A stretch of DNA of 64,000 bases from Angiostrongylus vasorum (lineage: Eukaryota > Nematoda > Chromadorea > Rhabditida > Metastrongylidae), in contig JADANN010000118.1 in NCBI GenBank assembly GCA_018806985.1, positions 186,001-250,000 on the forward strand. Reading direction: 5' to 3'. Below, one piece after another: positions 57,901 to 64,000 of this stretch. The notes under the pieces were generated by a model that searched no databases, was not told the DNA's origin, and was given only the letters and a program-made list of their open reading frames with translations. Numbering within the stretch: position 1 is the first letter of the stretch; every line of letters starts with the position of its first letter. Made by a program: the position numbers and the translations under genes.

Positions 57901-60900
57901 ATGTACACTGCAGGAGATACTGACAACACTATCTACAACCACTAGGAAACATTATACAGAAGGAAAGGTAGGAGGTCAGCCGACTCCCGTAAGATGAAAT
58001 GAGACGATGCTGCAATTTTTTGTATGGGTTATAATTTTATGCCGTACATTGTATGCTGCAATTAAACTTTTGTGACAAATTAGAGTCACTGATTCGCATT
58101 TAATGTTCTTCTACAATAAGCAGACACGAGGTTGATATTACAGAATTTATTAGGATACAATAGCTGACGTTTCGGTGGTTTCGCCTTCTTCAGAGCCGTT
58201 TACTTGTTGTAAGTATTTAAGTTAGTTGGTGGATAGCAGCCGCACGGGAGTAATACATGGGCGATGTCTCATCCAATAATACCAACCTCGTGTCTGCTTA
58301 TTGAAGAAAAACATCGGATTATCAATCAATGCCGAGGTTAATAGAAAGTCGGTCTTGGGATTCGCATTTAGTTGTTTGTGTCATCATTGGTCGACTGAAG
58401 TGTGCAAAGGAAAAGCACTGTCTAGTTTCCACTACCGATTTTCTTTTAACCTCAGCGTTGATGAATAAGTTCTGGTTCCTAATGATACGAGGTTTCCACA
58501 TATTTTTTTGCTGTATTTGAAGTTCATGTGGCTGATTTAGCGCAGTGCTCAATGGTACCATGCAAAATGGACTTGATATTCGGTATGACCCCGCGTTCAA
58601 GGTAAATCAAACAAACCTCTCATCCGTCTGGCGTCAACAGACTGGTTCTCGACTTAATTCACTAGATAAGCTCAATATGCATTCAATCACTCCTATGATA
58701 TTTTGTGGAACAATGGTGCATTTTTAATGGATTAATCTAGGCCGTTTATTTCATTCTTCATGTCCTTTTTTTGCGGTCCGCTGGACATGTTGTAAGATTA
58801 CTCATCATTTGATGGAAGCTTAGGTTTATTTACTTGCAAATGATTTGTGTTATGCTTATCACGGACTGCACTGCTTTGTATACAACAGTTTAGCCCTAAG
58901 ATATCATAAGGTACTCATGAGTGATCTTAGATCTGTACGTATTCCACGAGCATTGGAAACCGACAGGGTAATTCTGGAACGTGCTAAAGACGAGTGAAGA
59001 CCTGAGTGGTACTCAGCGAAGTTACTTTGACGACTACTAGTATGGCGACACATACGATTGCAAATTCTGTGCCCAAAGATTACCAACCGTACTGAAATTT
59101 TAGATATTCTTTTCAAAATTTCTGTTATTTACAGTGTTAAGCAATTTCATTGGTCTGAAAAGAGACGGAATACATTAGCAGGACAAACATAATTTGCAAT
59201 GGTGAAAAGTGGGTAAAAGCTTTTCTGTAGGACCACCTGAGCAGTAGCTATAAGGAGATATTGGTGATCGCAGCATAGAGCCGTTGCCGCTACTTACAGT
59301 ACAGTGCTGCCTGACATTCAATTTTATTTCAATCCTGGAATCATCTGACCGGTCTAAATTCCTTGACAAAGAATCGATTCAACATTCTTCCGAACCGTAA
59401 GAAATATCTAAGTGAGAAGTAACTTATACAGTAACTCCCACGACCGACTTTCTGTTAACCTCGGCATTGATTGAGTAATTCTTTCTACATCTATTTAGCA
59501 AAGCACGAGGTGTTATTTTAATTCTTTATTCACGAACAAGCTGACGTTTCGGCGGATTTCGCCTTCCTCAGAGCCTGGAAAGGTCAAATTGACAGCAATC
59601 TATTCGGCCAAACACCTCCATAACCAAACAGAGAAAACGCTGAACAAGATTTCAATCATATTGAACACAGAGCTTTTGCACACTCACCGCTTTCTATGAG
59701 GCTTCCACTGAGTATGTCGCGTGGAGACCAACCGCACAGAGTTCACATGGAATCGTAATGTATCTATCTCATCAGAATAACAGGCTTATATACTGCCCAA
59801 TATCATGCGTGATAGTGAGGCATTCCTCCCCTGCGGTTCATTTCCGGATTCCTGGAATTAATCCAGAATGCCTCGAGGGTTTTGCGCCCTTGTGTTCTCG
59901 ATTCCTGCGCGAGGATCGTAACCGCTACTTCAAAATCTCCATTATATCTCTGCGTCCTATGCGTGCTTAGTGGAGTATTTGGTTTACGTTTGCCGACTAG
60001 GTGTTCTTTTATACGAATGCAGAGTGGCCTACCCGTTTTGCCAACGTATTCGTCCCGCACGCTTTAGAAGAGATCAGATAGACTGTACACAAACTCATGA
60101 AGTCACCGTCTCTACCATTAGGGCAAATTATGCAATTTTGCGTTGCACATAGACGATTATATAGGCGGTTACGAACTAGCTGGCGCCTAAGAGTACCCGG
60201 TGGCATTTCAACTACGTTTACGGAATTCTCTAGAGCCGCTCTTCGTTCAGCGTTTTGTAGCTGCACTTACACCATTTGAGATAAAAGGTAGGATAAACGG
60301 GACCTTATTGCCGCTAGAGTTATCGTTGGGGGGACCTGTGGTTTCCTCTACACCTATCCCGAGCTACAGTTTTGTAGCCATTAAAAAATGGCTATTTGCC
60401 GCGCCAAGTTCCGGGACTCCTCTCTCTGCTCCTTTCCTGTGCACACGCTGGTCTTTTCGAAACATGTTTCTCACAAGCCCCCTTTTCGTTTGAGGTGGGT
60501 GAGAGGAGAGTTAATGAAACAAGATGTTTTTACTACTTGGCTTTCGATACTATTTCGTAACGTAGCCGTTTTCTGATAGGTTGCACGTTCAGAAATGGAA
60601 GCCAGTTTTCTTTTGGTTTCTCTCGGGTGAATTTAATATACTCGGACTGCTCGTTCGTCAACTCGATCATTTGTCCTTTTCCTCTTGTGTTGAACAAATC
60701 ACCAAGCAGTCATTTACATATCTACAGTAGAGTAACGGTCCGAGATCGATTACTGATGCTTCCACTTTAGACATCAATGCAATGGCAAAGCTTGGTGCCA
60801 GTCGTTGTCCCATTGCCAGCCCTCTCATTTGTGCGTAATACCTCCCGGACCGTCGGAAGATTGAGCAGTTTAGGCGCTCCTTTAAGAGTGTAATCAACTG

Positions 60901-61294
60901 CTGAATCGAGAAACCATACATGTTTATTGCTCCTTCGTGTTGTATAAGGAGCTCACCGCTCGCAGCTCGTATAACTTATAAGTGTCGTTGACGTTCACCT
61001 CCTATCCTTCATCGAGTCAACAAATGAAGAAAAAGCTGTTCACATTTTTCCCCAATATCTTTTATTTGTGCTTCTCTGATACTTTTTGTATTTTAGTTAC
61101 TACTATACTGTTTCCTTCTCATTAGCTAATCAGAATTCCTGTTCAGATGTGCTCTGGAATGGGAATATCTGGCAAATGTGATCGATCGTGTGCTGCTGAT
61201 TCTCTTCAGCTTCATCACCATAGTATTTTTCTCAATTCTAGTCTGTTTCGACCATATTTTTACCATCCATTTTTTGCCTAATGGGACTCATTGA
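33732..61294 (+). CDS. Cys-loop ligand-gated ion channel subunit, nicotinic receptor type, 15 exons
   Basis: Exons: 33732-33799, 33876-33991, 34755-34921, 36294-36356, 36509-36553, 37636-37745, 39452-39587, 39868-40035, 40892-40981, 42875-42960, 43143-43237, 49417-49482, 54870-55072, 57374-57651 and 61147-61294 (TGA). They sum to 1839 nt, and every junction agrees in phase, giving 612 aa. Order: signal peptide; extracellular ligand-binding domain with WTPDTYLYN (loop A), a Cys-loop C232-C246 with exactly 13 residues between, SSWT (loop B) and a vicinal pair C296-C297 (loop C); M1; M2; M3; a cytoplasmic loop; M4. Such subunits form pentameric plasma-membrane channels gated by acetylcholine or related ligands. 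Glu348 just before M2, with no PAR motif, suggests cation selectivity. M1-M2 resemble nematode DEG-3/ACR-23-related and lgc subunits, but I cannot name the orthologue. Large introns hold RTE, PLE, SINE and family D repeats. Length is typical for the family. Confidence 0.92.
34755..36553 (+). CDS. Channel exons 3-5: start of the ligand-binding domain
   Basis: Exon 3 (34755-34921) encodes [18 protein letters not shown], the usual N-terminal helix of nicotinic-type subunits (compare LL..YD..VRP). Exon 4 (36294-36356) gives [13 protein letters not shown]. Exon 5 (36509-36553) is only 45 nt and gives VNVWMVQ, with the loop D tryptophan W150. All three junctions are phase 0. Intron 3 contains an RTE remnant. 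Confidence 0.9.
35590..36140 (+). mobile_element. RTE LINE 3' remnant in channel intron 3
   Basis: A degraded plus-strand reading shows [23 protein letters not shown] sequence, [20 protein letters not shown] and [12 protein letters not shown]. These match the RTE segment after the polymerase (LRAHLF..TVLPAL...RKQ, IERA.ER, RL.DNRW). Several frameshifts and stops are present. Confidence 0.55.
37636..37745 (+). CDS. Channel exon 6: loop A region
   Basis: It follows ATTTCAG and begins [11 protein letters not shown], continuing to [13 protein letters not shown]181, P183 and D184 belong to the strongly conserved W-x-P-D loop A motif of the agonist site. The exon ends in phase 2 (AG), and exon 7 supplies C to complete Ser190. 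Confidence 0.93.
38364..38640 (-). mobile_element. Family A SINE in channel intron 6, with imperfect TSD
   Basis: Minus orientation, full length. Flanked by GAACAGCGACGCTG (38350-38363) and GAACAGAAACGCTG (38641-38654), a 14-bp duplication with two differences. Confidence 0.72.
39452..40035 (+). CDS. Channel exons 7-8: Cys-loop and loop B
   Basis: Exon 7 (39452-39587) ends YKLSCAMN before GTGAGT. Exon 8 (39868-40035) resumes [11 protein letters not shown]. Together they form the 13-residue disulfide loop with the conserved W-F-P-Y-D core. Exon 8 continues ISSWTHD (loop B tryptophan W253) and LQFEFERVE. The Cys-loop is divided by the intron at a phase 0 boundary. Confidence 0.94.
40155..40340 (-). 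mobile_element. Degraded family A SINE in channel intron 8
   Basis: Minus-orientation body blocks lie directly before a plus-orientation copy at 40404. The head is largely lost. Confidence 0.5.
40404..40685 (+). mobile_element. tRNA-derived SINE, family A, well preserved
   Basis: GTGTGGCGCAGTGGTCAGAG and GGGATCGATTCCC boxes, full body, end CTTTATCC plus T tract. Lies in channel intron 8, upstream of the loop C exon. Confidence 0.75.
40892..42960 (+). CDS. Channel exons 9-10: loop C and first membrane segment
   Basis: Exon 9 (40892-40981) encodes [10 protein letters not shown], with vicinal cysteines typical of agonist-binding alpha-type subunits. The flanking aromatic positions are Phe and Trp rather than the usual Tyr. 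It then gives [11 protein letters not shown]. Exon 10 (42875-42960) completes M1 with [16 protein letters not shown] and ends ERDEK plus two bases before GTGAGT. Intron 9 contains an RTE remnant and a separate antisense ORF. Confidence 0.92.
41590..42330 (+). mobile_element. RTE LINE remnant in channel intron 9
   Basis: Plus-strand frames interrupted by stops and shifts still show RTE reverse-transcriptase wording: KKCR then [46 protein letters not shown], and [10 protein letters not shown] near 42290. The order is collinear with RTE. The endonuclease and C-terminus are absent. Confidence 0.65.
42319..42663 (-). CDS. Uncharacterised 114-codon ORF nested antisense in channel intron 9
   Basis: An intact minus-strand ORF whose composition looks coding, with stretches such as [27 protein letters not shown] and [20 protein letters not shown]. 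It is unlike the low-complexity chance ORFs around it. I recognise no family. A GTAAGG inside (after ADFY) could be a splice donor, so this may be one exon of a nested gene or a retroposed fragment. Its 3' end abuts the end of an RTE remnant on the other strand. Confidence 0.4.
   Translation of the reverse strand: MTKNNMEQLVAKIPSLDSSSLARWFSQGARSGAFLKDGPNILFENIKIWRAKGLFCGSHPTEQLKFYMPGQPAFMIVQAPADFYGKVLMEKLYFHGDIDDIEERVDGIAFLSTL
43143..43237 (+). CDS. Channel exon 11: pore-lining M2
   Basis: The exon encodes [19 protein letters not shown] followed by [13 protein letters not shown]. With E348-K349 from exon 10 directly before it, this is an M2 helix with the acidic residue expected for a cation pore. 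The acceptor is GTTAAG and the donor GTATGT, leaving phase 1. A 6.2 kb intron filled by SINEs and an antisense RTE LINE follows. Confidence 0.93.
43340..43520 (+). mobile_element. Decayed family C SINE
   Basis: GGCTCAGTGGATGATACG A-box-like head, TTTTGCCCATATCTGAACA and TGTATTTCACATCATATTCT body. Its end is overlapped by a family A SINE. Confidence 0.45.
43520..43782 (+). mobile_element. Family A SINE in channel intron 11
   Basis: ATGGCGCAGTGGTCGGAGGC head and full body. It is joined at its 5' side to a decayed family C SINE (43340-43520). Confidence 0.7.
44283..44668 (+). mobile_element. tRNA-derived SINE, family B
   Basis: GGATAGTACAGTGGTAG A-box and CTAGTTCGATTCCA B-box. A different ~330 bp body follows (CCTCAGGCAGCAACCGAAGC; TGGATGATGGGTGCGAGGAA), and the end is an (AAAT)n tail, typical for a SINE. 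Confidence 0.72.
45060..48430 (-). mobile_element. RTE-type LINE, nearly full length, decayed; antisense in channel intron 11
   Basis: Minus-strand fragments appear in the expected order. First is an apurinic-type endonuclease ([10 protein letters not shown] near 47880; [15 protein letters not shown] and [10 protein letters not shown] in 47121-47630). Reverse transcriptase follows ([38 protein letters not shown] in 46327-46632). Then come the palm, [19 protein letters not shown], and the C-terminal [19 protein letters not shown] (45084-45356). This domain order and wording match the RTE clade. The frame breaks repeatedly, and the catalytic YADD-equivalent reads FTDN at about 45927-45938, so the copy is dead. 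The host-gene transcript would carry it in antisense. Confidence 0.85.
48943..49205 (-). mobile_element. Decayed family A SINE
   Basis: Minus orientation. The order of head and body blocks is kept, with heavy divergence. It lies 210 bp upstream of the M3 exon. Confidence 0.45.
49417..49482 (+). CDS. Channel exon 12: third membrane segment M3
   Basis: A 66-nt exon after TTTTTTATTAG, with [20 protein letters not shown] as its start. The first two bases complete Ser382 split from exon 11, and it ends in phase 1 before GTACGT. The position after PLM and the hydrophobic run match M3. Confidence 0.92.
49950..50135 (+). mobile_element. Family B SINE, 3' part
   Basis: CAATCTTCAGACAGCAA.., GTGGATGATGG.. 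and a final ATAAAATAAAAAAA match the 3' half of the copy at 44.3 kb. The tRNA head is absent. Confidence 0.55.
50630..52560 (+). mobile_element. Penelope-like element in channel intron 12
   Basis: Reverse-transcriptase text ([60 protein letters not shown]) is followed by a GIY-YIG-type endonuclease region, readable across frameshifts near 51990-52200 ([20 protein letters not shown]). A hammerhead-like motif near 52460-52502 comes last. RT plus C-terminal GIY-YIG is diagnostic of Penelope-like elements. The YxDD-equivalent reads YIVD near 51305-51325, and several frames break. The 3' end carries the AATAACA..CTCG motif shared by other copies. Confidence 0.8.
52460..52502 (+). ncRNA. Degenerate hammerhead-like motif at a PLE 3' end
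   Basis: AGGCU, CUGAAAA, GGC/GCC stem, GAAAC, GUC, AGCU. Helix I and the cleavage triplet are kept, but the CUGANGA box has lost its essential second G. A more decayed version lies at 26810-26845, and another remnant at 5214-5253 (minus). Confidence 0.4.
52905..52948 (+). repeat. 22-bp tandem duplication
   Basis: Two identical units starting ACTGTTTTCGGTTAAACATA, in channel intron 12. Confidence 0.85.
53430..53815 (-). repeat. Family D repeat in channel intron 12
   Basis: Full-length minus-orientation copy. The start ACTTGGATACTTGGATGGCC and end AAACCGTTGGGAG match the 56.9 kb copy. Confidence 0.72.
54870..55072 (+). CDS. Channel exon 13: start of the cytoplasmic M3-M4 loop
   Basis: It begins [12 protein letters not shown], the expected post-M3 basic segment, then [16 protein letters not shown], the amphipathic helix typical of nicotinic subunits. 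It continues with [19 protein letters not shown] up to GTAAGG in phase 0. The first two bases complete Ala404. Confidence 0.92.
55637..55680 (+). ncRNA. Hammerhead-like motif beside an AAC/AAT repeat
   Basis: Plus strand: CUGAGGA, stem II GGC/GCC, GAAAC, AUC. Core boxes are intact and the triplet AUC fits the NUH rule. Helix I is poor. The AAC/AAT microsatellite at 55681-55730 follows directly, then CCAACCCCGCATCAGCT, as in the inverted-orientation copy at 12.9 kb. Confidence 0.4.
55681..55730 (+). repeat. AAC/AAT microsatellite
   Basis: Imperfect trinucleotide run directly after a hammerhead-like motif. The reverse-strand version (GTT-rich) sits at 12925-12955 beside the other isolated PLE end. 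Confidence 0.8.
55913..56292 (+). mobile_element. tRNA-derived SINE, family B
   Basis: GGCGGGTAGCGCAGTGGCAG and CTGGTTCGACTC boxes, full body collinear with the 44.3 kb copy, ending GTGTGAAATAAAAAA. Located in channel intron 13. Confidence 0.72.
56905..57292 (-). repeat. Family D repeat in channel intron 13
   Basis: Full-length minus-orientation copy, ending about 80 bp before exon 14 of the channel gene. Confidence 0.72.
57374..57651 (+). CDS. Channel exon 14: cytoplasmic loop, probably split by a 72-nt intron
   Basis: It is open from TTTTAG to the GTGGGT donor in phase 2, as exon 15 requires. The first part (39 codons) is Ser/Thr/Arg-rich. The last part is basic, with [14 protein letters not shown] sequence and ending HKMRRR. 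Between them, 57491-57562 begins GTAGTA and ends CTTCTTAAG. It is 72 nt, phase 0 at both ends and free of stops. It encodes a hydrophobic stretch out of place in this loop, so it is probably an in-frame intron. Confidence 0.8.
58114..58303. mobile_element. 190-bp element with 27-bp terminal inverted repeats
   Basis: Ends 58114-58140 and 58277-58303 are inverted copies with one mismatch, starting CAATAAGCAGACACGAGGTT. The interior carries the hammerhead-like motif and PLE-type end sequence. It is probably a solo PLE terminal segment arranged as a foldback, lying in channel intron 14. Confidence 0.65.
58159..58201 (-). ncRNA. Hammerhead-like motif inside a 190-bp inverted-repeat element
   Basis: Minus strand: GGCU, CUGAAGA, GGCG..CACC, GAAAC, GUC, AGCU. 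Helix I is four pairs (GGCU/AGCU). Helix II has one mismatch. Core and GUC triplet are kept. Confidence 0.5.
58527..58740 (+). mobile_element. Decayed family A SINE
   Basis: TGATTTAGCGCAGTGCTCA A-box and body blocks (CATTCAATCAC, GTGGAACAATGGTGCA) are recognisable in channel intron 14. Confidence 0.45.
59500..60955 (-). mobile_element. Penelope-like element, antisense in channel intron 14
   Basis: Minus strand: RT fragment 60667-60921 ([40 protein letters not shown]), ending with YVND in place of the catalytic YxDD. A GIY-YIG endonuclease fragment lies at 59803-60060 ([35 protein letters not shown]). The N-terminal RT half is missing, and a frameshift separates parts of the endonuclease. A well-preserved hammerhead-like motif (59536-59579) and an AATAAAA..CACCTCGTG end follow. 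Confidence 0.82.
59536..59579 (-). ncRNA. Hammerhead-ribozyme-like motif at a PLE end
   Basis: Minus-strand RNA order: AGGCU, CUGAGGA, then A, stem II GGCG/CGCC around AAAUC, then GAAAC and GUC, then AGCUU. AGGCU pairs with AGCUU as helix I (5 bp with one G-U). Core boxes CUGANGA and GAAA and a GUC cleavage triplet are intact. Helix III is minimal, as known for PLE hammerheads. One extra A sits between CUGANGA and stem II and is shared by all copies here. Confidence 0.6.
61147..61294 (+). CDS. Channel exon 15: M4 and C-terminus
   Basis: After TTCAG the exon completes Arg564 and encodes [17 protein letters not shown], the usual pre-M4 W-x-Y-x-A-x-x-I/L-D-R motif. The M4 hydrophobic run follows, then a short tail ending LPNGTH and TGA at 61292-61294. 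No AATAAA is evident just downstream; the following 100 nt are very AT-rich. Confidence 0.92.
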
Positions 61295-61779
61295 TTTGTT
61301 TTGTAGTTCCTTCTACTTTAATTCCTTTTAATTGATTTTAATTAATATAATTTTAAATTAAGTTCCGATTAATCTCGAACTCCAGTCGCCCCTAACCTAT
61401 AGTTTTGATGTGTTGACTTTTCGGAGGAGGTAAGAATTCGCTTGCGCTTCTGCTTAAGCCAATAGTGAATCCAATGCACAGTCTCAAGGGGGCTTATCAC
61501 ATATTCATCCATCTCTGCTTAGTTCTCAATCAAGTGTGACGCTTCTCAAGTAGACAAATTTACGATGGAATTCATGATACAAGAAGCCTTGTCTGTGATC
61601 GTTTCAGATGTTTTTAAAGTCCGAACAGACTGCTAGATCTCTTTTTACATCTTTATCTGGAGAGATTTTATGTGCCTGACTAGTCTTTCTACTTCATATT
61701 TGATTTTGATGACTAGAGTTTTAAATGTATTTCATGGAAGCTTGATTACACATACAGCATCATCCGTGGAAGATAAAAA

Positions 61780-61785
61780 TTTATT
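61780..61785 (-). terminator. Candidate poly(A) signal of the minus-strand gene
   Basis: AATAAA on the minus strand, about 600 nt beyond the stop of the terminal exon at 62382. It is the clearest canonical signal between the two convergent genes. AT-rich DNA makes chance occurrence possible. Confidence 0.35.
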
Positions 61786-62381
61786 GATTTACAAGTCATC
61801 CAAAAATACTGCTTGTAGAGTAAAACCGACAGCATTCCATCTGTCTTAGGGAAGCATTCTAAACCATAATATACGGACACATCACAACGGTATACGGTAA
61901 TATATAAAAGCTTACAATTGTCGACTAAAGGAATAATCAGAGAAAAACCCGAGCGATCATACCAACAATGATTTTACATTGTGAAGATTTACAATCATAT
62001 TTAACAATACCAATTACATTAATGACTTCTTTTCACTTGACCATAGTGAAAATAACTATCGATCCATAAACCTCTCAGTAAAATATAAGCAATTTTTAAC
62101 AAAAGCGAAATAACTGAGGAAAAAGCTAGTTATGTCGTCTGTTCAGAGTCACCTGGATGGAAAAAGCAGTCTTTAAAATCATCAAGTGTACCAAAGAAGT
62201 TTTCCTGGAAGAGATTTTCGGCTTGGAAAATCCGTCCCAGTTTTTCAATTCAGTTCTGGCATTCCAGTATTTCGCCACGCGAGCTGCATTCGCCCGCTAA
62301 TGCAAATTGATACAATTTCTTTCGTCGACTTTTCATTAATTTCGTGACCTTTCGTTGTATTTTGTCCTATGTACAAATCAA

Positions 62382-62565
62382 TCAAGCATATACTAGTAGA
62401 ACAAGCAGGAGTAACATGATGATCATCACAACGACAGCCGCAGCGATGGCCTTCGAACAACTATGGCTGGTAACGGGTTCGAACTTCTTCGACTCTCCTT
62501 TACTTGATGGTAAAGGATTCACATCACACCTCAGCTGAGGAATTGCAATGTCATCATCCGGCGGA
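62382..62565 (-). CDS. Terminal exon of a minus-strand gene with a C-terminal hydrophobic tail
   Basis: On the minus strand a textbook acceptor, TTTTTCTGTTTCAG, is followed by one base completing a codon and 60 codons to TGA (62382-62384). The protein segment is Pro/Asp-rich (PPDDDIAIPQLRCDV) and then polar. It ends in a hydrophobic helix, AIAAAVVVMIIMLLLLVLLV, with only two further residues after it. It is therefore a tail-anchored or single-pass protein with no cytoplasmic tail, or a GPI-anchor precursor. The family is not recognised. The rest of the gene must lie at higher coordinates, partly outside the window. It converges on the channel gene. Confidence 0.7.
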
Positions 62566-62710
62566 CTGAAACAGAAAAATGACGGATGATTTTACGTATA
62601 TGAGATGTTAGATTATAAACTGTAGTCGTCTTATGGTTTTTTTTTTTCATAGCAAATGCTTCGTACGGGTATTTGGAAACAAATCGAAGGTAACTATCCT
62701 GTTAATTTAC

Positions 62711-62828
62711 TTCTTCAAATGACCCAAAGTCACATATTGTGCGGATCCTAGCACTTCTTTCACGTGGATCGCTCTCTAGAAACCTGCCATATGTGAATGT
62801 CTTCAAATGGTAGTTGAGCTCATTTACC
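62711..62828 (-). CDS. Possible penultimate exon of the minus-strand gene
   Basis: Minus-strand reading from an ATTCCAG acceptor is open for 39 codons and protein-like (NELNYHLKTFTYGRFLESDP, then a run of Arg). It ends at GTAAAT. Its end phase (0) does not match the phase 2 needed by the terminal exon, so either another exon lies between or this is not part of the gene. Frame and composition are the only support. Confidence 0.28.
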
Positions 62829-63694
62829 CTGGAATCCTGGAATAGCTCTGCTAGAGCACTCCCAAGTCTTCATCACATGGAACTGGCAGGAATTTATACA
62901 GCGTAGGAAATCCTACTAGATAGGCGTCGTGCAATTTGTTGACCATTGAGAGATGAGGAGCTTAGCTGGCACAGGGCAGGATATATTCAGTGATCATGCG
63001 TGCGTGTATTGTTGCACAGTATCTCTACCTACTGCTGTTCCCACACCCTACAGTAACTATGCTGAGCTTTGAGACTTTCATCTGAGAACTGTTCTTCATT
63101 GTTAGTCGGATCGATCTATGTTTCCCAAGGATTCAGCAGATCTAAATTTTGACGGATAACTACCCTTTTTTGCTTTGGTTAACGACAAAGGTTGGTCTGC
63201 GAACCATCAAACCGTAATGCATAAAACGGTTTCTCCAATAACTCCTGAGTTTGCGCTAACATTCCTTAATAGCGGATCTCCATCCTGAAACGTATCTCTT
63301 CCCAACCGCATTGGTGGCACTTTTCTTCAGATCTCCACTTTGTTCTTGAACAGAGAATTCAGATGAGACAGATGAACAAAGAATGTTGCGAAAAAAAAGA
63401 ACCTTTGAGTGCGTAGATCTCTAATGCCTTGAGAACAATTAAAAAAAAATCTCCATTCAAGTTTTTATGACCGTTCTATTTTTAGTGCCGTTTTCACCTT
63501 CCTAAATTCCGACCGCAAACGTTGGAATTATTAAAACTGTTCTAAAGTGATTATTTCAAAAAGTAATACTATGGGCTGGGAAGCTTCATAAGAAAAGGTT
63601 CAGCGAATGAAATGTGAACAAATAAGCAACCATCATGCCCTTCAAGATTATCAACACTCGTCAGTTCGTTTACTTACATGGCAATGTATTTTGT

Positions 63695-64000
63695 AAACAA
63701 CCACAATGATACTGAGATATCTACAAAACTCCGGACCGTAGGTGACTGCGGTTGGGAACGAACGCACTATTACTCGTTGCGGGGGCTTACGCGTTCACCA
63801 GCACACCATACGGGTACTTCGTTTCGCCTGTCTTAGCTAGTTGTCTATCGATCAGTGCCATCAGCTATAACTCGTCAACGAGATTGATCTGGAGAGCCTA
63901 AATCGGCAATGAACATATGAGCCCTGCGGTCCGGAGTTTTGCAAATATCTCAGCATCATTGTGGTTGTATCACACATCCGTCACACCCTGCCGTTAAAAA
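63695..64000. mobile_element. Inverted pair of family C SINEs at the window edge
   Basis: ATGATACTGAGATATCTACA on the left and TTTGCAAATATCTCAGCATC on the right are inverted ends. The interior shows the AACGAACGC and GCGTTCACC blocks. The tail continues beyond the window (CACCCTGCCGTTAAAAA at the last base). Confidence 0.68.

Overview
The window is eukaryotic and looks like a clade V (strongylid-type) nematode. It is AT-rich, carries short introns with TTTCAG-type acceptors, and encodes proteins that match nematode families. This assignment is inferred from gene content and repeat style. Coding DNA is a small fraction; most of the 64 kb is transposon debris.

Layout. (1) 1-16.3 kb: no convincing host gene. 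It holds tRNA-derived SINE-like repeats of three families, a dispersed ~380 bp repeat (here 'family D'), RTE LINE scraps and one Penelope-like element (PLE) end with a hammerhead-like motif. (2) 16.3-21.7 kb, + strand: a nine-exon gene for the nematode orthologue of NKAP (C. elegans LET-504), an SR-rich nuclear RNA-associated protein. It appears to contain a GC-AG intron and one unresolved splice junction. (3) 21.7-33.7 kb: repeat-rich spacer with a 5'-truncated PLE at about 25.8-26.9 kb, foldback elements and SINEs. (4) 33.7-61.3 kb, + strand: a 15-exon gene of 27.6 kb for a Cys-loop ligand-gated ion channel subunit of the nicotinic acetylcholine receptor type. Splice phases close exactly across all exons and give 612 aa, or 588 aa if a 72-nt in-frame intron in exon 14 is removed. 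Its introns are packed with an antisense RTE LINE, two PLEs, other RTE remnants, SINEs and family D copies. (5) 61.3-64 kb: the 3' exon of a minus-strand gene entering from the right edge and ending in a hydrophobic C-terminal tail, then an inverted SINE pair at the window end.

The two + strand genes are 12 kb apart and show no sign of an operon. The channel gene and the minus-strand gene are convergent. The most unusual material is in the repeats. Hammerhead-ribozyme-like folds recur at PLE ends and inside two foldback elements. One tRNA-derived SINE family is repeatedly arranged as inverted, palindromic pairs. SINE family A shows clear target-site duplications.
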